From Isoetes taiwanensis (taxonomy: Eukaryota > Streptophyta > Lycopodiopsida > Isoetales > Isoetaceae), in contig JAJEKV010000055.1 of NCBI GenBank assembly GCA_021234155.1, positions 1,037,090 to 1,101,089 on the forward strand: a stretch of 64,000 bases of DNA. The letters run 5' to 3'. The notes under the pieces were generated by a model. It did not search any database, was not told where the DNA came from, and worked only from the letters and a program-made list of their open reading frames with translations. A program made the translations under genes and the position numbers. Below, one piece after another: positions 1 through 10,670 of this stretch (within the stretch, counting starts at the first letter, position 1; every line of letters starts with the position of its first letter).

Positions 1-767
1 CATTCTTTGAGTTCTGTAGATGTGAGTTAAATTATGTCATGTTAAGCTTTAAAAGTATTGCATCAAGATCTTGCTTTTGGACACAATCTTCTTCCTCTTT
101 ACAGTACAACAGATTGGAAAGTTTACAACAATGAAACACATGTTACAATCCCAGATGTTAGGTCTACATGTGATAATCTGCCTTGACTTTTTGCATGCAA
201 ATAAACTCGTAGAGTCACGGACCCAAATGGGTTCCGATGGCTATAGCAACTTCACGGATTTTTCTAAGAGCCGATTTTGGAAGACTATAGTCCAACTCTC
301 TTCACAAGTTAATGGAACGATTAGATTTTCATGTCAATGATTTTGAAATACAAAATTTTTGATTAGTTTACCCAAGTGAGGAAGGTAGCTTCTTGCAAAG
401 ACAAAGAGGATCGGTGTGAAGGCTTAGATATTTTTTGTGAGATCTCATATCAAATAATGCTCAAGTGCAAAGTTTTATTTCAATCTCTGAAAAATTGAGA
501 TAGTTATTGAATTAAAAAAAACAAGGTGCTGCGCACGGGGGGTTGCCCTCCATGGTCGGAGGGTGAAGTGGCTTAAATCATAGTTCAAAGTCATGTTTTG
601 ACAATCAATTCAAATTGCTACTTCAAGATAATAGAATACTTGATACTTGATAACGTACGAAACAATGTCCGAAGAATCCAAATAGAGAAATAAGAAGGGG
701 GGAAGGGAGGGGGGGTGTGCAAAAGGACCTAGGAACTGTGAATTGTTTTGCTGGAACGTGCATTTAC
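1..767. other. No gene recognised; left flank of the copia insertion
   Basis: AT-rich sequence with only short open frames and no family I recognise. The last bases before 768 read, on the minus strand, as the intron just after an exon that the copia element interrupts (see 768-775 with 8149-8328). A G-rich patch near 530-560 resembles a stretch near 41255-41275, but too weakly to call a repeat family. Confidence 0.5.
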
Positions 768-775
768 CCTGGCTC
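768..775 (-). pseudogene. Tail of the host exon split by copia (exon end and splice donor)
   Basis: Read on the minus strand after removing copia and one TTTAG copy, the exon at 8328-8149 continues for 8 more bases here and then meets GTAAAT, a plausible splice donor. The joined frame stays open up to the donor. The insertion therefore lies within about 13 bp of an exon end. Confidence 0.45.
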
Positions 776-780
776 TTTAG

Positions 781-1309
781 TGTTAGAAAATAATATCATT
801 GCATAATAATGTGATCGCTTCACTGGTGCCAGACAGGTGAAAGCAGAAGCAGATAAAGCAGAAGCAGAAGTCAATGGTCAAATATCTCTTTTTCAGTGGT
901 ATGCCTGTGGGATATATCACAAGACTTTTCTTCCGGGACTGGCAAGTTTATCACGTCCTAATTTATAGCCTTGTCGGTAGACTCCAGGGATATAAGAGCA
1001 AGAAAAACGACAGAGATAGGTGAGCTGAAGAGATTGATTCATTCACCAGTGGATTTGAGCCGGAATTGCAGTTGTATCGATCATGTAAAGGAAGAACAAG
1101 TTTTACTGCAGTGTTTCTCTTATTTGCATGATATTGTACTCCTTATTTTAAAAGTCGAGTGTATACCTTATTGTTGACCAAGGGTAATACATTGTTGAAT
1201 GTATGGTTGAACAAAGATTTGTACAAAGCTTATTTGAAGCTAGTTGAGTCATTTGCTTTGTATTGTGATTGATAAATATTTTGAGTTAAATTCTTGCTAG
1301 ATATTCTCA
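781..1309 (+). repeat. 5' LTR of the copia element
   Basis: It starts TGTTAGAAAA and ends GATATTCTCA, the usual TG...CA termini. It is 529 bp long. The right part (about 880-1309) is nearly identical to 5710-5940 joined to 7957-8148. The LTR would carry the element promoter and polyadenylation signal, but I could not assign a specific TATA box. Confidence 0.93.
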
Positions 1310-1311
1310 TC

Positions 1312-1323
1312 TGGTATCAGAGC
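1312..1323 (+). other. Primer-binding site for initiator tRNA-Met
   Basis: TGGTATCAGAGC lies two bases after the 5' LTR. It is the standard plant copia primer-binding site, complementary to the 3' end of initiator methionine tRNA, and it fixes the plus-strand orientation of the element. Confidence 0.92.
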
Positions 1324-1350
1324 AGGTTTGTTTTATCTTTCACAGTTGAC

Positions 1351-3324
1351 ATGTCTAGCCGATTTGGTGCTGGCCTCTTGGCTACTGTTGAAGTCTATAA
1401 AGGAGGGCCTGGTTTTCAGATTTGGAAGGATGCTATAAAGCATATACTTGAAGTTGAGGATTTGTGGGATTTAGTTGATCCTAATGCTTCTGATAGTAGT
1501 GCAGGAGTAGCTGGTGCAACTACAAGCAGAAGAGTTGTTGCTGCTGCATCTACTGCAGAAGGTTCAGGAGGAGATGCAGACACTGCTAGTGTGGCAGACA
1601 CTGCCAGTACTGGAGCAAGAAGCCGTCCTAATTTGGCCAAGCTCAAAGAAGCACAAGGGATTATTGCTTCAAAGGTTAGTCCTACAATTAGGCTAAAGTT
1701 GAGAAATAAGAGTCCTAGAGAGATGTGGTTGTTCATGCTTAAGCATTTTGAGGAGAAAACTTCTTCACAAATTGATTTACTGGACAAAGAACTCAGAAAT
1801 CTTAAATTGCATGAGGAGGATGATGTGTCAGATTTCTTCAATAAATTTGACAATATAGTGGCTGATCTAGGAGGAGCTGGAGTAGAGCTCACTGATAGGT
1901 ATCAGGTTTTGGCAATTGCAAGGGGTATTGTAGATAATGAACAACTAGGGTTGTTTATTAGAAATGTTGCCAAGAACAGAGAAGAAGCTGAAACTATCAT
2001 TAGAACAGAAGTAGAACAGAAAAAAGTGACCAAAGCAACTGAAGAAGAAACTGAAATTTTGTATGCTGACAAAAAACAAGAGAAAAGGTCAGATAAGGTT
2101 ATTTGTTATTTTTGTCATGAGCCTGGCCATGTCAAAAATAATTTCCCTAAGCTCAAAAGAAATGAATTCTTCTGCTATACTTGTGGTGGCCAAGGACATC
2201 TTGCTTCTAAATGTCCTACACCTAAGGAATTTGAAAGAGGAAGGGGTAGTTCTAGCAGGGGTAGAGGTCGAGGAGGAGCAAAGAAACCTGCTAGCACCTT
2301 TATTGCACAAGAGCATGAAGAAACTGGAAAAATCATAGATGAAGATGAGGTAAACTTGTTAAATTCTGTTCTTGAAGATAAAGTCAATACTAATAAGTTA
2401 TCTCATGCTCTTGTAGTTGATAGTGGAGCTGAAAGATCAGTAGTCCACTCTACTGAGCTGCTTAAAAACTTGGAACAAGGAGAAGCTAGGAGTGTCCAAG
2501 TAGGAAATGGAGCCTTGCAAAGGATTGAAGGAAGAGGGCTGCTGCAATTGTGGGATTTGCATGGAAATCTTGTAGATATCAAAAATGTTTTGTGTGTACC
2601 TGGCATTATTAAAAATCTAATATCAGTTAGTCAGCTAGTGGACTTGGGCTATAAAGTCATCTTTGATGATGATGGTTGTAATATTTGGTTTGATAATAAA
2701 ATTAAGTTTCATGCCAAAAGAGTTGGTAGACTTTTTCAGTTGGATCATAACAATAGTCCATCTTGCAATGTTTTAATGATATCTGAATTTGAGCTATGGC
2801 ACAATCGACTAGCTCATACTCATTCAAACAATTTGAAGCTTTTAGCAAGAAAAGGTTTCATTCAATATGCGAATCAGGAAAAGGGACATATATGTGAAGG
2901 GTGCATGCTTGGCAAAATTAATAGATTACCTTTTCTCAGAGCAAAGAAAAAAAGTAAAGAGATACTGGAATTGGTTCATACTGATTTATGTGGACCTTTA
3001 AATGTCAGAGGAAGGACAAACAAAAGGTATTTTATCACATTCATTGATGACTATACCAGAAAATGCAAATGTTATTTGCTAGCCAACAAATCTCAAGCTT
3101 TGATAGCTTTCAAACAGTTTGTTGCAGAGTCAGAAAGGCAAACAGGAAAAAAATTAAAATGCATAAGATCTGACAGAGGGGGAGAGTATCTCTCAGCCAA
3201 GTTTAAAACTTTTTGTGTTGCAAATGGCATCAGGAGACAATTGACATGTAGATACAGTCCCCAACAAAATGGAGTAGCAGAAAGAAGAAATAGGACACTC
3301 ATGAATGCAGTCGTCAATGGTTAA
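1351..3324 (+). pseudogene. Copia gag, protease and integrase part of the polyprotein
   Basis: The frame is open from an ATG at 1351, shortly after the primer-binding site, to a stop at 3322-3324. The N-terminal part is a copia gag (UBN2-like). Two CCHC zinc knuckles follow near 2104-2150 (CYFCHEPGH) and 2173-2216 (CYTCGGQGH). The aspartic protease motif VVDSGAE is near 2416. The integrase has a zinc-binding H/C region (LWHNRLAH near 2796; CEGCMLGK near 2890) and a catalytic core with IDDYTR (near 3042) and SDRGGEY (near 3168), ending in the QNGVAERRNRTL block near 3265. A one-base change near 3308-3316 moves the frame and causes the early stop; the polyprotein continues in the next frame from 3305. 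In an active copia this would package RNA, process the polyprotein and integrate cDNA. Confidence 0.93.
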
Positions 3325-4009
3325 AAATAGTAGATTGCCAAATTATTTATGGGAAGAAGCCTTATTAACAGCCAATACCATACATAATAAGTTGCCCTCC
3401 TCAAGCTTGCAAGGGAATATTCCTGATTTAATGTGGTATGGAGAAGGTTCAGAAATTAATTATGAAAAATTTAAGGTTTATGGCTGCTTGGCTTATGTTC
3501 ATAAGCCAGACGAGCTCAGGAAAAAGCTTGATGCTAAAGCTGAGATTGGTTTTCTTGTAGGCTATGATAGTCACTCAAAAGGCTATAGAATTTTTATTCC
3601 AGAAAATAAAAATATTGTGATTAGTAGGGATGTGATATTCTGTGAAGATGTTTTGTACAAACATAGACATCAAGTTCAAAAGAAACTGCCTACTACTCAA
3701 GTTTCTGAAATGACCAACAATCAAATTGATTATGAAGAGGAGGAGGAGGATAAAATAAATGGGGAGGAGGATAAAATAAATGGATCAGCTGCACATCAAA
3801 TACCTCAAACTCAGGGATCTGAAGCTGGAACAGAAGCACCTGAAGCAGATAAAGCCCCTGAAGTAGATAAAGCACCAGAGAAAAGGTCTCGAAAAAGGAG
3901 AACAGAAGCACAAAGGTTGCAAGATGAAATTAATTTTGACAAAGAGGCTTATGGCAGAAACCCTTTTAGGTGGGAGCAAAAGGTTGGAACCAAATTAAGC
4001 AGAGGATGA
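3305..4009 (+). pseudogene. Copia integrase C-terminus and linker (shifted frame)
   Basis: This frame picks up exactly where the previous one is lost. MVKNSRLPNYLWEEALLTA and the YGCLAYVHKPDELRKKLDAK block are conserved in the copia integrase C-terminal domain. A low-complexity acidic linker (EEEEEDKINGEEDKING, repeated APEVDKAPE) then leads towards the reverse transcriptase. A further frame change around 3985-4010 separates it from the RT frame, because the conserved run into the RT continues in the neighbouring frame. It is a broken part of one polyprotein, not a separate gene. Confidence 0.88.
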
Positions 4010-4022
4010 AATAGAACAAATT

Positions 4023-5402
4023 ATGGCAATAATTGAAGATACTGAAATACCCAAAACAGTTGAAGAGGCCTTAGAAAGTGTTGATGCAGAAGAATGGAAA
4101 AAGGCTATGCATGATGAGTTGAGCTCCTTTGCAGATACTCATACTTATGATGTTGTTGAGCAACCTGCTGAACAAAACATAGTTGGCAGTAAATGGATAT
4201 TTAAAATTAAAACCAATGCAGATGGTTCACAAAAATATAAAGCACGTTTGGTGGCTCAGGGTTTTACTCAAAAACAGGGGCAAGATTATGATGAAACTTA
4301 CTCACCTATTGTCAAACTCACTAGTCTAAGAGTACTGTTAAGTTTGGCCAATGCTCTTGACTATGAAATACATCATATGGATGTCAAAACAGCCTTTTTA
4401 AATGCTAGACTAGAGGAGGACATCTTCATGAAACAGGCTCCTGGTTATGAGAAAGGAAACAATTTGGTTTGGAAGTTGAATAGAGCAGTATATGGTTTAA
4501 AGCAAGCACCAAGAGAATGGTATTTTTGCATAGACTCTTTTCTAAGAGAACAAGGGTTTGAAAAGCTTCAAAATGATGGTAACTTGTATAGGTACAAAGT
4601 AGAAGATAAGTTTTGCATTATAGCCTTGTATGTAGATGACTGCATCATGGTTGCTAATTCCACTCAAGTTCTGGAGGTTTGCAAAAATATTCTACAACAC
4701 AGGTTCAAGATGACAGACTTAGGGCCTTTGCAAAAATTTCTGGGGATTGAGGTGGTTAGAGACAGGAAAAACAAATTGTTGAAGCTAAAACAAAAGGGGC
4801 ATATAGAAAATATGCTTAAAAGATTCAATATGCAACAAGCTTGTACTGTAAAAACTCCAATTATACCAGGTCATTGCTTAACTGTAACTTCTGAGGTTGA
4901 TGCAGATGAACTAGAGTACATGACACAGGTCCCATATCGTGCTCTAGTAGGGTGTTTGTTGTACTTAAGCAATAGTACGAGGCCTGATATAACATATGCT
5001 GTCAATATCCTGAGCAGAAGATGCAGCAATCCTGAAAAGGTTCATTGGTTGGCTGCAAAAAGAGTGTTAAAATATCTGAAAGGAACTCAAGATTATGGGA
5101 TAACTTTCAGTGATATTAATCTGGAAATGTATGCCTACTCAGATGCTGACTGGGCAGGTGATCAAACTGAAAGAAAGTCTACTACAGGTTATGTGATTTT
5201 TCTTGGAGGAGGCACAATAAGTTGGAGAACCAAAAAACAGTCTGCTATAGCCTTATCTTCAGTAGAAGCTGAATATGCTGCCTCATCTCTTTTGTCCAGA
5301 GAAATAATTTGGCTCAGGAGACTTCTAGAAGAATTGGACATCAAACAGGTAAATCCCACAACTATCTTTTCTGATAGTCAAAGTTGTATTGCAATAGTCT
5401 GA
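4023..5402 (+). pseudogene. Copia reverse transcriptase and RNase H
   Basis: This is the RVT_2 reverse transcriptase of copia elements. KWIFKIKTNADGS and YKARLVAQGFTQ open the domain, MDVKTAFLNARLEE is motif A with its catalytic Asp, and LYVDDCIMVAN (near 4630) is the YVDD active site. VPYRALVGCLLYLS, RPDITYAVN and YSDADWAGD (near 5138) lead into RNase H, with KKQSAIALSSVEAEYAA near 5236. A TGA at 5401-5403 cuts the RNase H tail; the following sequence to about 5517 still encodes the expected C-terminus (NPVEHERTKHIE) before another stop. The catalytic residues look retained, so decay here is mainly by stops and frame changes. Confidence 0.94.
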
Positions 5403-5595
5403 AATCCAGTGGAACATGAAAGAACTAAACATATAGAGTTAAGTATGCATTATATCAGAGATCAAGCTGCAAAAGGATATATTAAAATGACTTATGTCAA
5501 GAAGACTGCAAACAAATAGCGTATGTTCACAAAAGGTCTTCCGTAAAGTAAGTTTACAACTTTCCAAAGGCGGTGAAAAGTACATTATTTATGCA

Positions 5596-5607
5596 ATGAA
5601 GGAGGAG
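5596..5607 (+). other. Polypurine tract of the copia element
   Basis: The purine run AATGAAGGAGGAG ends immediately before the TG of the 3' LTR at 5608, where plus-strand DNA synthesis would be primed. Confidence 0.8.
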
Positions 5608-5940
5608 TGTTAGAAAATAAAATCATTGCATAATAATGTGATCACTTCACCGTGCAGTGATGTGTGAAAGCGTATGTATAAAGCGTATGTAAGTCAATGG
5701 TCAAATATCTCTTTTTCAAATATGCCCGTGGGATATATCACAAGACTTTTCTTCCGGGACTGGCAAGTTTATCACGTCCTAATTTATAGCCTTGTCGGTA
5801 GACTCCGGGGATATAAGAGCAAGAAAAAAACGATGCAGATAGGTGAGCTGAAGAGATTGATTCATTCACCAGTGGATTTGAGCCGGAATTGCAGTTGTAT
5901 CGATCATGTAAAGGAAGAACAAGTTTTACTGCAGTGTTTC

Positions 5941-7956
5941 CCTTGTTCAACAAGGCATTACAGGAAGGCTTCCCGATGCAGTGGACCAATAGCAGAGTTG
6001 TTCCCATCTATAAGGCGGGTGACCCGACCGCCCAAAACCAATTACCGAACAATAATGGTCGGGCCTCGGTGTTTGCAAAATTGCTTGCGGGATTCTCGGC
6101 GGCGGTTGATGGGCCGGGCGGCGGCGAGATACCGCCCTCACCCAAAGCGAGATTCGTGACTCGACACTCAACCATTGACCACATCTTTACATTGCGCGAA
6201 GCTCGATTGAAAGCGGCGAGGAACATGGGAGATCTATATTGTTGCCGTGGATTTTGCAAAGGCATTTGACAACGTACCTGGGAAAAACTATGGGCAAGAT
6301 TTCGGACATACCGGGGGTTCCTGTAGATTTGCGTGAACGCGATTAATGTGCTTTATGAAAGATGCTTTCGAGGTCGGGTTCGTTCTAAACAAGCCAACCA
6401 TTTGATAGTAGTATCGGGTTCGCCAGGATGCCCTCTCTCCAACATTGTTTGGGCTTTACATTGATCAATTGGAGAGCTACGCTTGCCGATAATGGGGGCG
6501 GCGGGGCTCACCTTCTCTACCGGATCATCAGCGCTTAATATATCGCGATGATGTGGACCTCTAACTTACACACCAAATAGACATACAACGACATCTCGAT
6601 GCCACGGACACATTTTGTCAAGCGGCGGCGATATGCGCCGTCAACTTGGCCAAGACTAAGGTGGTTTTCATATCATCTTCACGCGACGGTAGGATCCCTC
6701 CTTCCGTTACCGAGGGCAGAATGTGGAAGTAGCATCCACATACAAATATTTGGGAGTGGAGTTTCCGTCTACTATGCACCGGGACACATCCATACAGCTC
6801 TACGAAGTTACGGCGGGCTGGAAAGCACTATATGCAATGCAAAACAATAGTCATAGAGCAGAGTTGTATGATTGGACCCATCGGTCCACACCTGTTCAAA
6901 GTCTTAGTGGAGCCCGGCCCTTTTATCGGGGGTTGAAGTATGGGGCCCAAAGAGGTATCCCTCGCTACTTGGAATGACTTGGAGCAAAAAGTAAAGCCTT
7001 CTTGGTACGAAAGCACTAGGGGTGAAGTCCACAGTCCCATATCAAATTCTACTTGCGAAAAGCGGGATTCTTGCCTTTGGGGCGCCCCTTGATCGCCACA
7101 TTGTCTATTTTCTCGGAAGGTGGTCAACATGGACGATGCTCGTCTCCCAAAACTAGCTTATATCATGGCAATGGGGCCACAACCTCAAGGCCCTGCTGGA
7201 GGGAAAAGAGAGCTCAATGGATGGCTAGATGGAATGTGCGGGAGCACGAGGTGCATACATGTGCAAACAGAGGCAGATCGCCATAGCTTGAGGCAATATC
7301 TTGGCGCTTGCTTCATCCCGCGAAGCTTTGGGATGCCAGCGCCCTTGAACAGTCAAGACAAACACACTACCGACGCCACATAAATCCCACATTGGAGCGA
7401 GGCCCACAATGCTACCTGCGCACCACTTGCCCATGAAAAGGCGCGGACTCATTGCCTCCATTAAAGACGGGGGCACATCATCTTCCGGTTGAGACGGGCG
7501 GATGGATTGGTGAGCCACGTCGGGGCAGGCTCACAATCTTTGCCAAATGGGAGTCATTGAGGATGAATCTCATACCCTTCAAAGTTGCCCAAAGATATGA
7601 TCAAATCCGGACGCTTATATCGAAGTTGGTCGTGCCCGCCAGCCGCCACATGTGACATTGAGCACGGCATCCGTACCGGATGCTAGGATCATACCTTCGG
7701 AGGTCATGGACATGCGAGATCAGCTATGTCCCGGCACGCACTTGACATGTACATACACATTTATTTCATGATGATGTATACTTAGAAGCGGTTTGATGGC
7801 AGATCCTTATTACTGCCACGGTTTTTCCCTCGAAAACCCTTCGGGGCGGGGGTTTTTTAACCCGGACAGTAATAAGTTTGCTGCACTCCTTCTGGGTCCC
7901 ATAGGCCGAAATTTGGTCTCAGTGGACGATAAAAAAACTATTCTATTCTATTCTAT
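5941..7956 (+). mobile_element. 5'-truncated non-LTR retrotransposon (LINE) with (TTCTA)n tail
   Basis: The insertion starts inside the reverse transcriptase domain. LFNKALQEGFPMQWT (5942 on) aligns with LFNQAIMEGFPIEWT of the second LINE at about 11490-11530. YRTIMVGP and a corrupt catalytic segment (YRDDVD near 6541) follow, all broken by frameshifts. The last 160 bp are a 3' UTR with a conserved stem-loop (7806-7876), a GTCCCATAGGCC block and a (TTCTA)n tail at about 7939-7957. The 5' truncation and microsatellite-like tail are typical of target-primed reverse transcription. I found no clear target-site duplication. I do not know the clade; the repeat tail is more like CR1/L2/RTE than L1. 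Confidence 0.85.
7806..7876 (+). other. Structured RNA element in the LINE 3' UTR
   Basis: The outer stem CTTATTACTG (7806-7815) pairs perfectly with CAGTAATAAG (7867-7876). Inside, CCC-TTCG-GGG (7837-7846) forms a UUCG-type tetraloop hairpin and longer A/T-G/C pairing (AAAACC with GGTTTT) flanks it. Related copies are at 57651-57721 (+) and 44011-44075 (minus strand), where both stem and loop change in compensating ways. LINE reverse transcriptases of several clades recognise a 3' stem-loop on their RNA; I infer a similar role. Confidence 0.7.
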
Positions 7957-8148
7957 TCTTATTTGCATGATGTTGTACTCCTTATTTTAAAAGTCGAGTG
8001 TATACCTTATTATTGACCAAGGGTAATACATTGTTGAATGTATGGTTGAACAAAGATTTGTACAAAGCTTATTTGAAGCTAGTTGAGTCATTTGCTTTGT
8101 ATTGTGATTGATAAATATTTTGGGTTAAATTCTTGCTAGATATTCTCA

Positions 8149-8328
8149 TTTAGTACGCTTTGGCGCAATGATCGAGGATCTATCTTCATTGTAACTAATG
8201 CGCCTCCTAATGGGTAACCGAGAAATCTGTCAGGCAATGCTCCTATCATTGTGACATGTAGCGTCTTGGATGCAGTGTTGATGTCGCCGAACATTGTTAA
8301 CTCTTCTGCCAATTGAGAGTTTGGCAAC
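8149..8328 (-). pseudogene. Exon of an unidentified gene, interrupted by copia
   Basis: On the minus strand a pyrimidine-rich acceptor (TTTGTTTCACAG) precedes position 8328. One frame is open across the whole stretch and across the repaired insertion site, reading LPNSQLAEELTMFGDIN, then TMIGALPDRFLGYPLGGA and DPRSLRQSVL. I do not recognise the family. The exon would be about 188 bp, bounded by AG and GT. A diverged partial repeat of the acceptor region lies near 8600-8680 (LPSSLAAFW), which suggests a local tandem duplication. It could be the relic of a gene or of a still-spliced allele. Confidence 0.45.
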
Positions 8329-8700
8329 CTGTGAAACAAAAAACATGTCATAGTAACGCATGGATTTGAGAATGGAACACAAAATGATAAAGGAATAAAA
8401 ATTTCTTTTAATTACACCTTGCATAGTTATGTTACCGTGAAGCATAAATGACACCAAGCAAATGCAAATGTGAAGCATTGACAAGAACAAAAGTATTAAT
8501 AAATGATTGGCCGATCTTTTAGCTTAACTAAGCATGTGGAAATCCATAATCCTGAACATTTGGAAATAAAATTCTCTGTAGCTAGACGAACTACCTTTAA
8601 CTTCCAAAATGCAGCCAAAGAGCTTGGCAACTTGTAAAATAAAGAACACACGAATTTCAGAACTGAATACAATGATATGGAATAAAACTTTGCTGTTAGC

Positions 8701-8794
8701 CTAGCAGAAAGTATCCAACATAAATCGAAGTCTGTGGAGCTGCAAACACATCGAATATCTTATTGTTTGGCTGGATCTTCTGGAGCATATTTAC
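8701..8794 (-). pseudogene. Possible second exon of the same unidentified gene
   Basis: After an acceptor-like AATATTTTACAG on the minus strand, a frame is open for about 92 bp, reading VNMLQKIQPNNKIFDVFA and then APQTSIYVGYFLL. No convincing splice donor follows (GCTAACAG), so it may be a decayed exon. The link to the 8149-8328 exon rests only on strand and spacing. Confidence 0.25.
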
Positions 8795-9796
8795 CTGTAA
8801 AATATTAAGTAGATCATGCTAAAAAGCTTTAGGCACACGCTTTTGCATTCTACTATACAATTCAATGAATGCATTCCCCTGTTTCAAATTGTTATTTGCC
8901 AGAATGACGACAGTGCATGTATATACTATAGGTCTTGTAATTTTCTTATATGCCTAGTTTGCTGCATCTAAAATAATTGGCAAGCAATCTGACTAGATGG
9001 TCACCTAAAACTCCTATTCAATCAAGGGGATTATAAATCATGAGAGGTTGCACGGCTTGGCAAAACTTGTAAAGAAGCATTTTCGTCTCTCTATATTCAA
9101 GCTCTAGTTCAAGGAAATACTTGGCTTATGGAGAAAAGAAGATTTTATGCATACCTCTGCTGCTGGAAGCTTGACAGATAAGCGCCTTTCATCTTACAGG
9201 TAGTCTGGCGATGGTGCTGTCCCAGCTGCACTCCGCAAACAAAAACCCCTTTTTGCTGAGCTTTTCGCATCAAATGGTAAAAAACAACCATTCTTTTTAC
9301 TTCTCTACATATCAAGACAAATGAGTGCATCCCTTTTTAGATTCTGGTGGCCAAAACACATGAATTTGACCCATCTTTTAAGCTTTTCTGTTTGCAAGAC
9401 TCACCTCCAATTTTAGGAAACCCAAAGTAATGGGCAGTCAGAGAAGCTCAGTAATGTAAAAATTGGAGAAGGAAATGGGCTTAGCTGCTGCAAAAGCTGA
9501 AGAGCCCAAATTGCAAAATGACGAATATAGAAATTGGCTGTATGGTTTGGGGTTGGGTTGGTCGGAAGCTGCCAATCGCTTCAGCAGCTGGGCGCTCTCT
9601 TTATCTGGCTGTCGGAACCCAACTGCTTTGGACATGGCACCCAATCCTTCCTTGCTAGACTTCCATGTTCTCTGTTGGCCGATGCTCCAACAAAGGCCCC
9701 CAAATTCGCTGCCCAATCCTCTGGTTTATTCCTTCACTACTCCATTATTTTTTATAGAATTGAAGCAAAAGCATACAATAGAATTGTACAATAGAA
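8795..9796. other. No recognised gene
   Basis: Two overlapping open frames occur at 9438-9716 (-) and 9463-9816 (+). Neither shows a domain I know, and their composition does not favour one strand. I leave them uncalled. Confidence 0.4.
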
Positions 9797-9990
9797 TGGA
9801 TGTAACAACCGGTTAGCCGGTTTCCAAAGTGGCTGCCCAACAACAGTGGCCACCGCCAGTTTATACCCGATAGTAAGTTTGAAGTAGTCATTGATTGGCA
9901 TATTCTTGGCATCTACTAGCATATACCTGGAATATGCCATAAACCCACATGGACGATGGCTTGCGCCCCTAGGGGCAACCCAAAAATATT
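9797..9990 (-). repeat. Dispersed repeat, copy 1 (inverted relative to 63580-63775)
   Basis: The reverse complement of this segment matches 63580-63775 over about 190 bp. Shared landmarks, read on the minus strand, are GGGTTGCCC near the start, GGCATATTCCAGGTATA, a GTGGCC/GGTCG block, GGGCAGCCACTTTGGAAACC, and a palindrome-like end with CGGCTAACCGG. I see no coding potential and no target duplication, so I cannot tell whether it is a SINE, a MITE or part of a larger element. Confidence 0.75.
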
Positions 9991-10231
9991 CTCTTACTCT
10001 CCGCAAAGAGACTGTCTAGAGTAACTATCTCTACTAGCACTAAAAATGTTTGATCAAAATGCATTTACTGACTTAAACATTGTCTTGCACAGTAAACTTA
10101 AGAACAACTTCGTTATGTCATTTACAGCCAAATCGTAGTCATGTATCTTGAATATAATAGGTACAAAAGACCTGCTAAGCATTAAATAGCATAATCAATA
10201 AGAGTGAAAAATCTGTTGATTGAAGTGCCTA

Positions 10232-10670
10232 CAACATTAAGGGTCCATTCGCACCCGCTGTTAAGTCAGATTAAGTAAAAAACAATTAACTACCTAGTTA
10301 AACTTAACTATAACAATTCCATTCGCAATAAAAATAGTCAAATTGCTTAAATACTTAACTTAACTAGGACAAATTAAATTACCTTCACACCATACATAGT
10401 TAAGTTAGACAATTTTAACCTAACTACTTGTTGTTCAGCCGTGGTCTTGTTAAGTTAGTGATCAACCAAAAGACCTTTAGACATGCTTTAGTTAAATTAC
10501 AATTTTAACTTAACCAAGACATATTCGCACTAATCTAGTTAAGTTAAGTTAGAATTTTGATTTAACCAAAACATGTCACAGCAATCTAGTTAAGTTTGTT
10601 GCTAACTTAAACAAAACGCACGTTTCTAATTAAGTTACCACTTTAAAGAACATGTATTTTAAATCATAAA
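10232..10670. repeat. TTAAGTTA-rich degenerate repeat island
   Basis: The motif TTAAGTTA and its reverse complement TAACTTAA recur about 15 times in both orientations over about 440 bp, mixed with ATTCGCA (about 10246, 10322, 10507). Short motifs in both orientations at irregular spacing resemble the subterminal repeat regions of DNA transposons, but I could not find terminal inverted repeats or a target duplication. Confidence 0.5.

Larger units (their letters stand above)
781..8148 (+). mobile_element. Ty1/copia LTR retrotransposon, degenerate, with a nested LINE
   Basis: Complete structure: 5' LTR 781-1309, a primer-binding site directly after it, gag-pol in three broken frames, a polypurine tract, and a 3' LTR from 5608 to 8148. 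A 5-bp target duplication TTTAG flanks it (776-780 and 8149-8153). Domain order is gag, zinc knuckles, protease, integrase, reverse transcriptase, RNase H; integrase before reverse transcriptase is the copia order. A LINE of about 2.0 kb (5941-7956) inserted later into the 3' LTR, so the original element was about 5.35 kb. Two frameshifts and in-frame stops make it non-autonomous. The two LTRs differ most in the first 120 bp. On the minus strand the insertion point is inside an exon of a host gene. Confidence 0.95.
5608..8148 (+). repeat. 3' LTR of the copia element, split by a LINE
   Basis: The left piece 5608-5940 starts TGTTAGAAAA and matches the 5' LTR up to CAGTGTTTC. The right piece, from about 7957 to 8148, resumes at TCTTATTTGCATGAT and ends TATTCTCA. 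Removing 5941-7956 gives a colinear copy of 781-1309. TTTAG follows at 8149-8153. Confidence 0.92.

Noticed and set aside
530-560. Repeat shared between 530-560 and 41255-41285
   Set aside because: Only short G/C-rich matches align; not enough to support a family.
1416-1892. Long minus-strand open frame inside copia gag
   Set aside because: It is the shadow of the plus-strand gag frame; its composition mirrors that frame and no domain is present.
9438-9816. Overlapping frames on both strands as a gene
   Set aside because: No family, no splice context, and neither strand is favoured.
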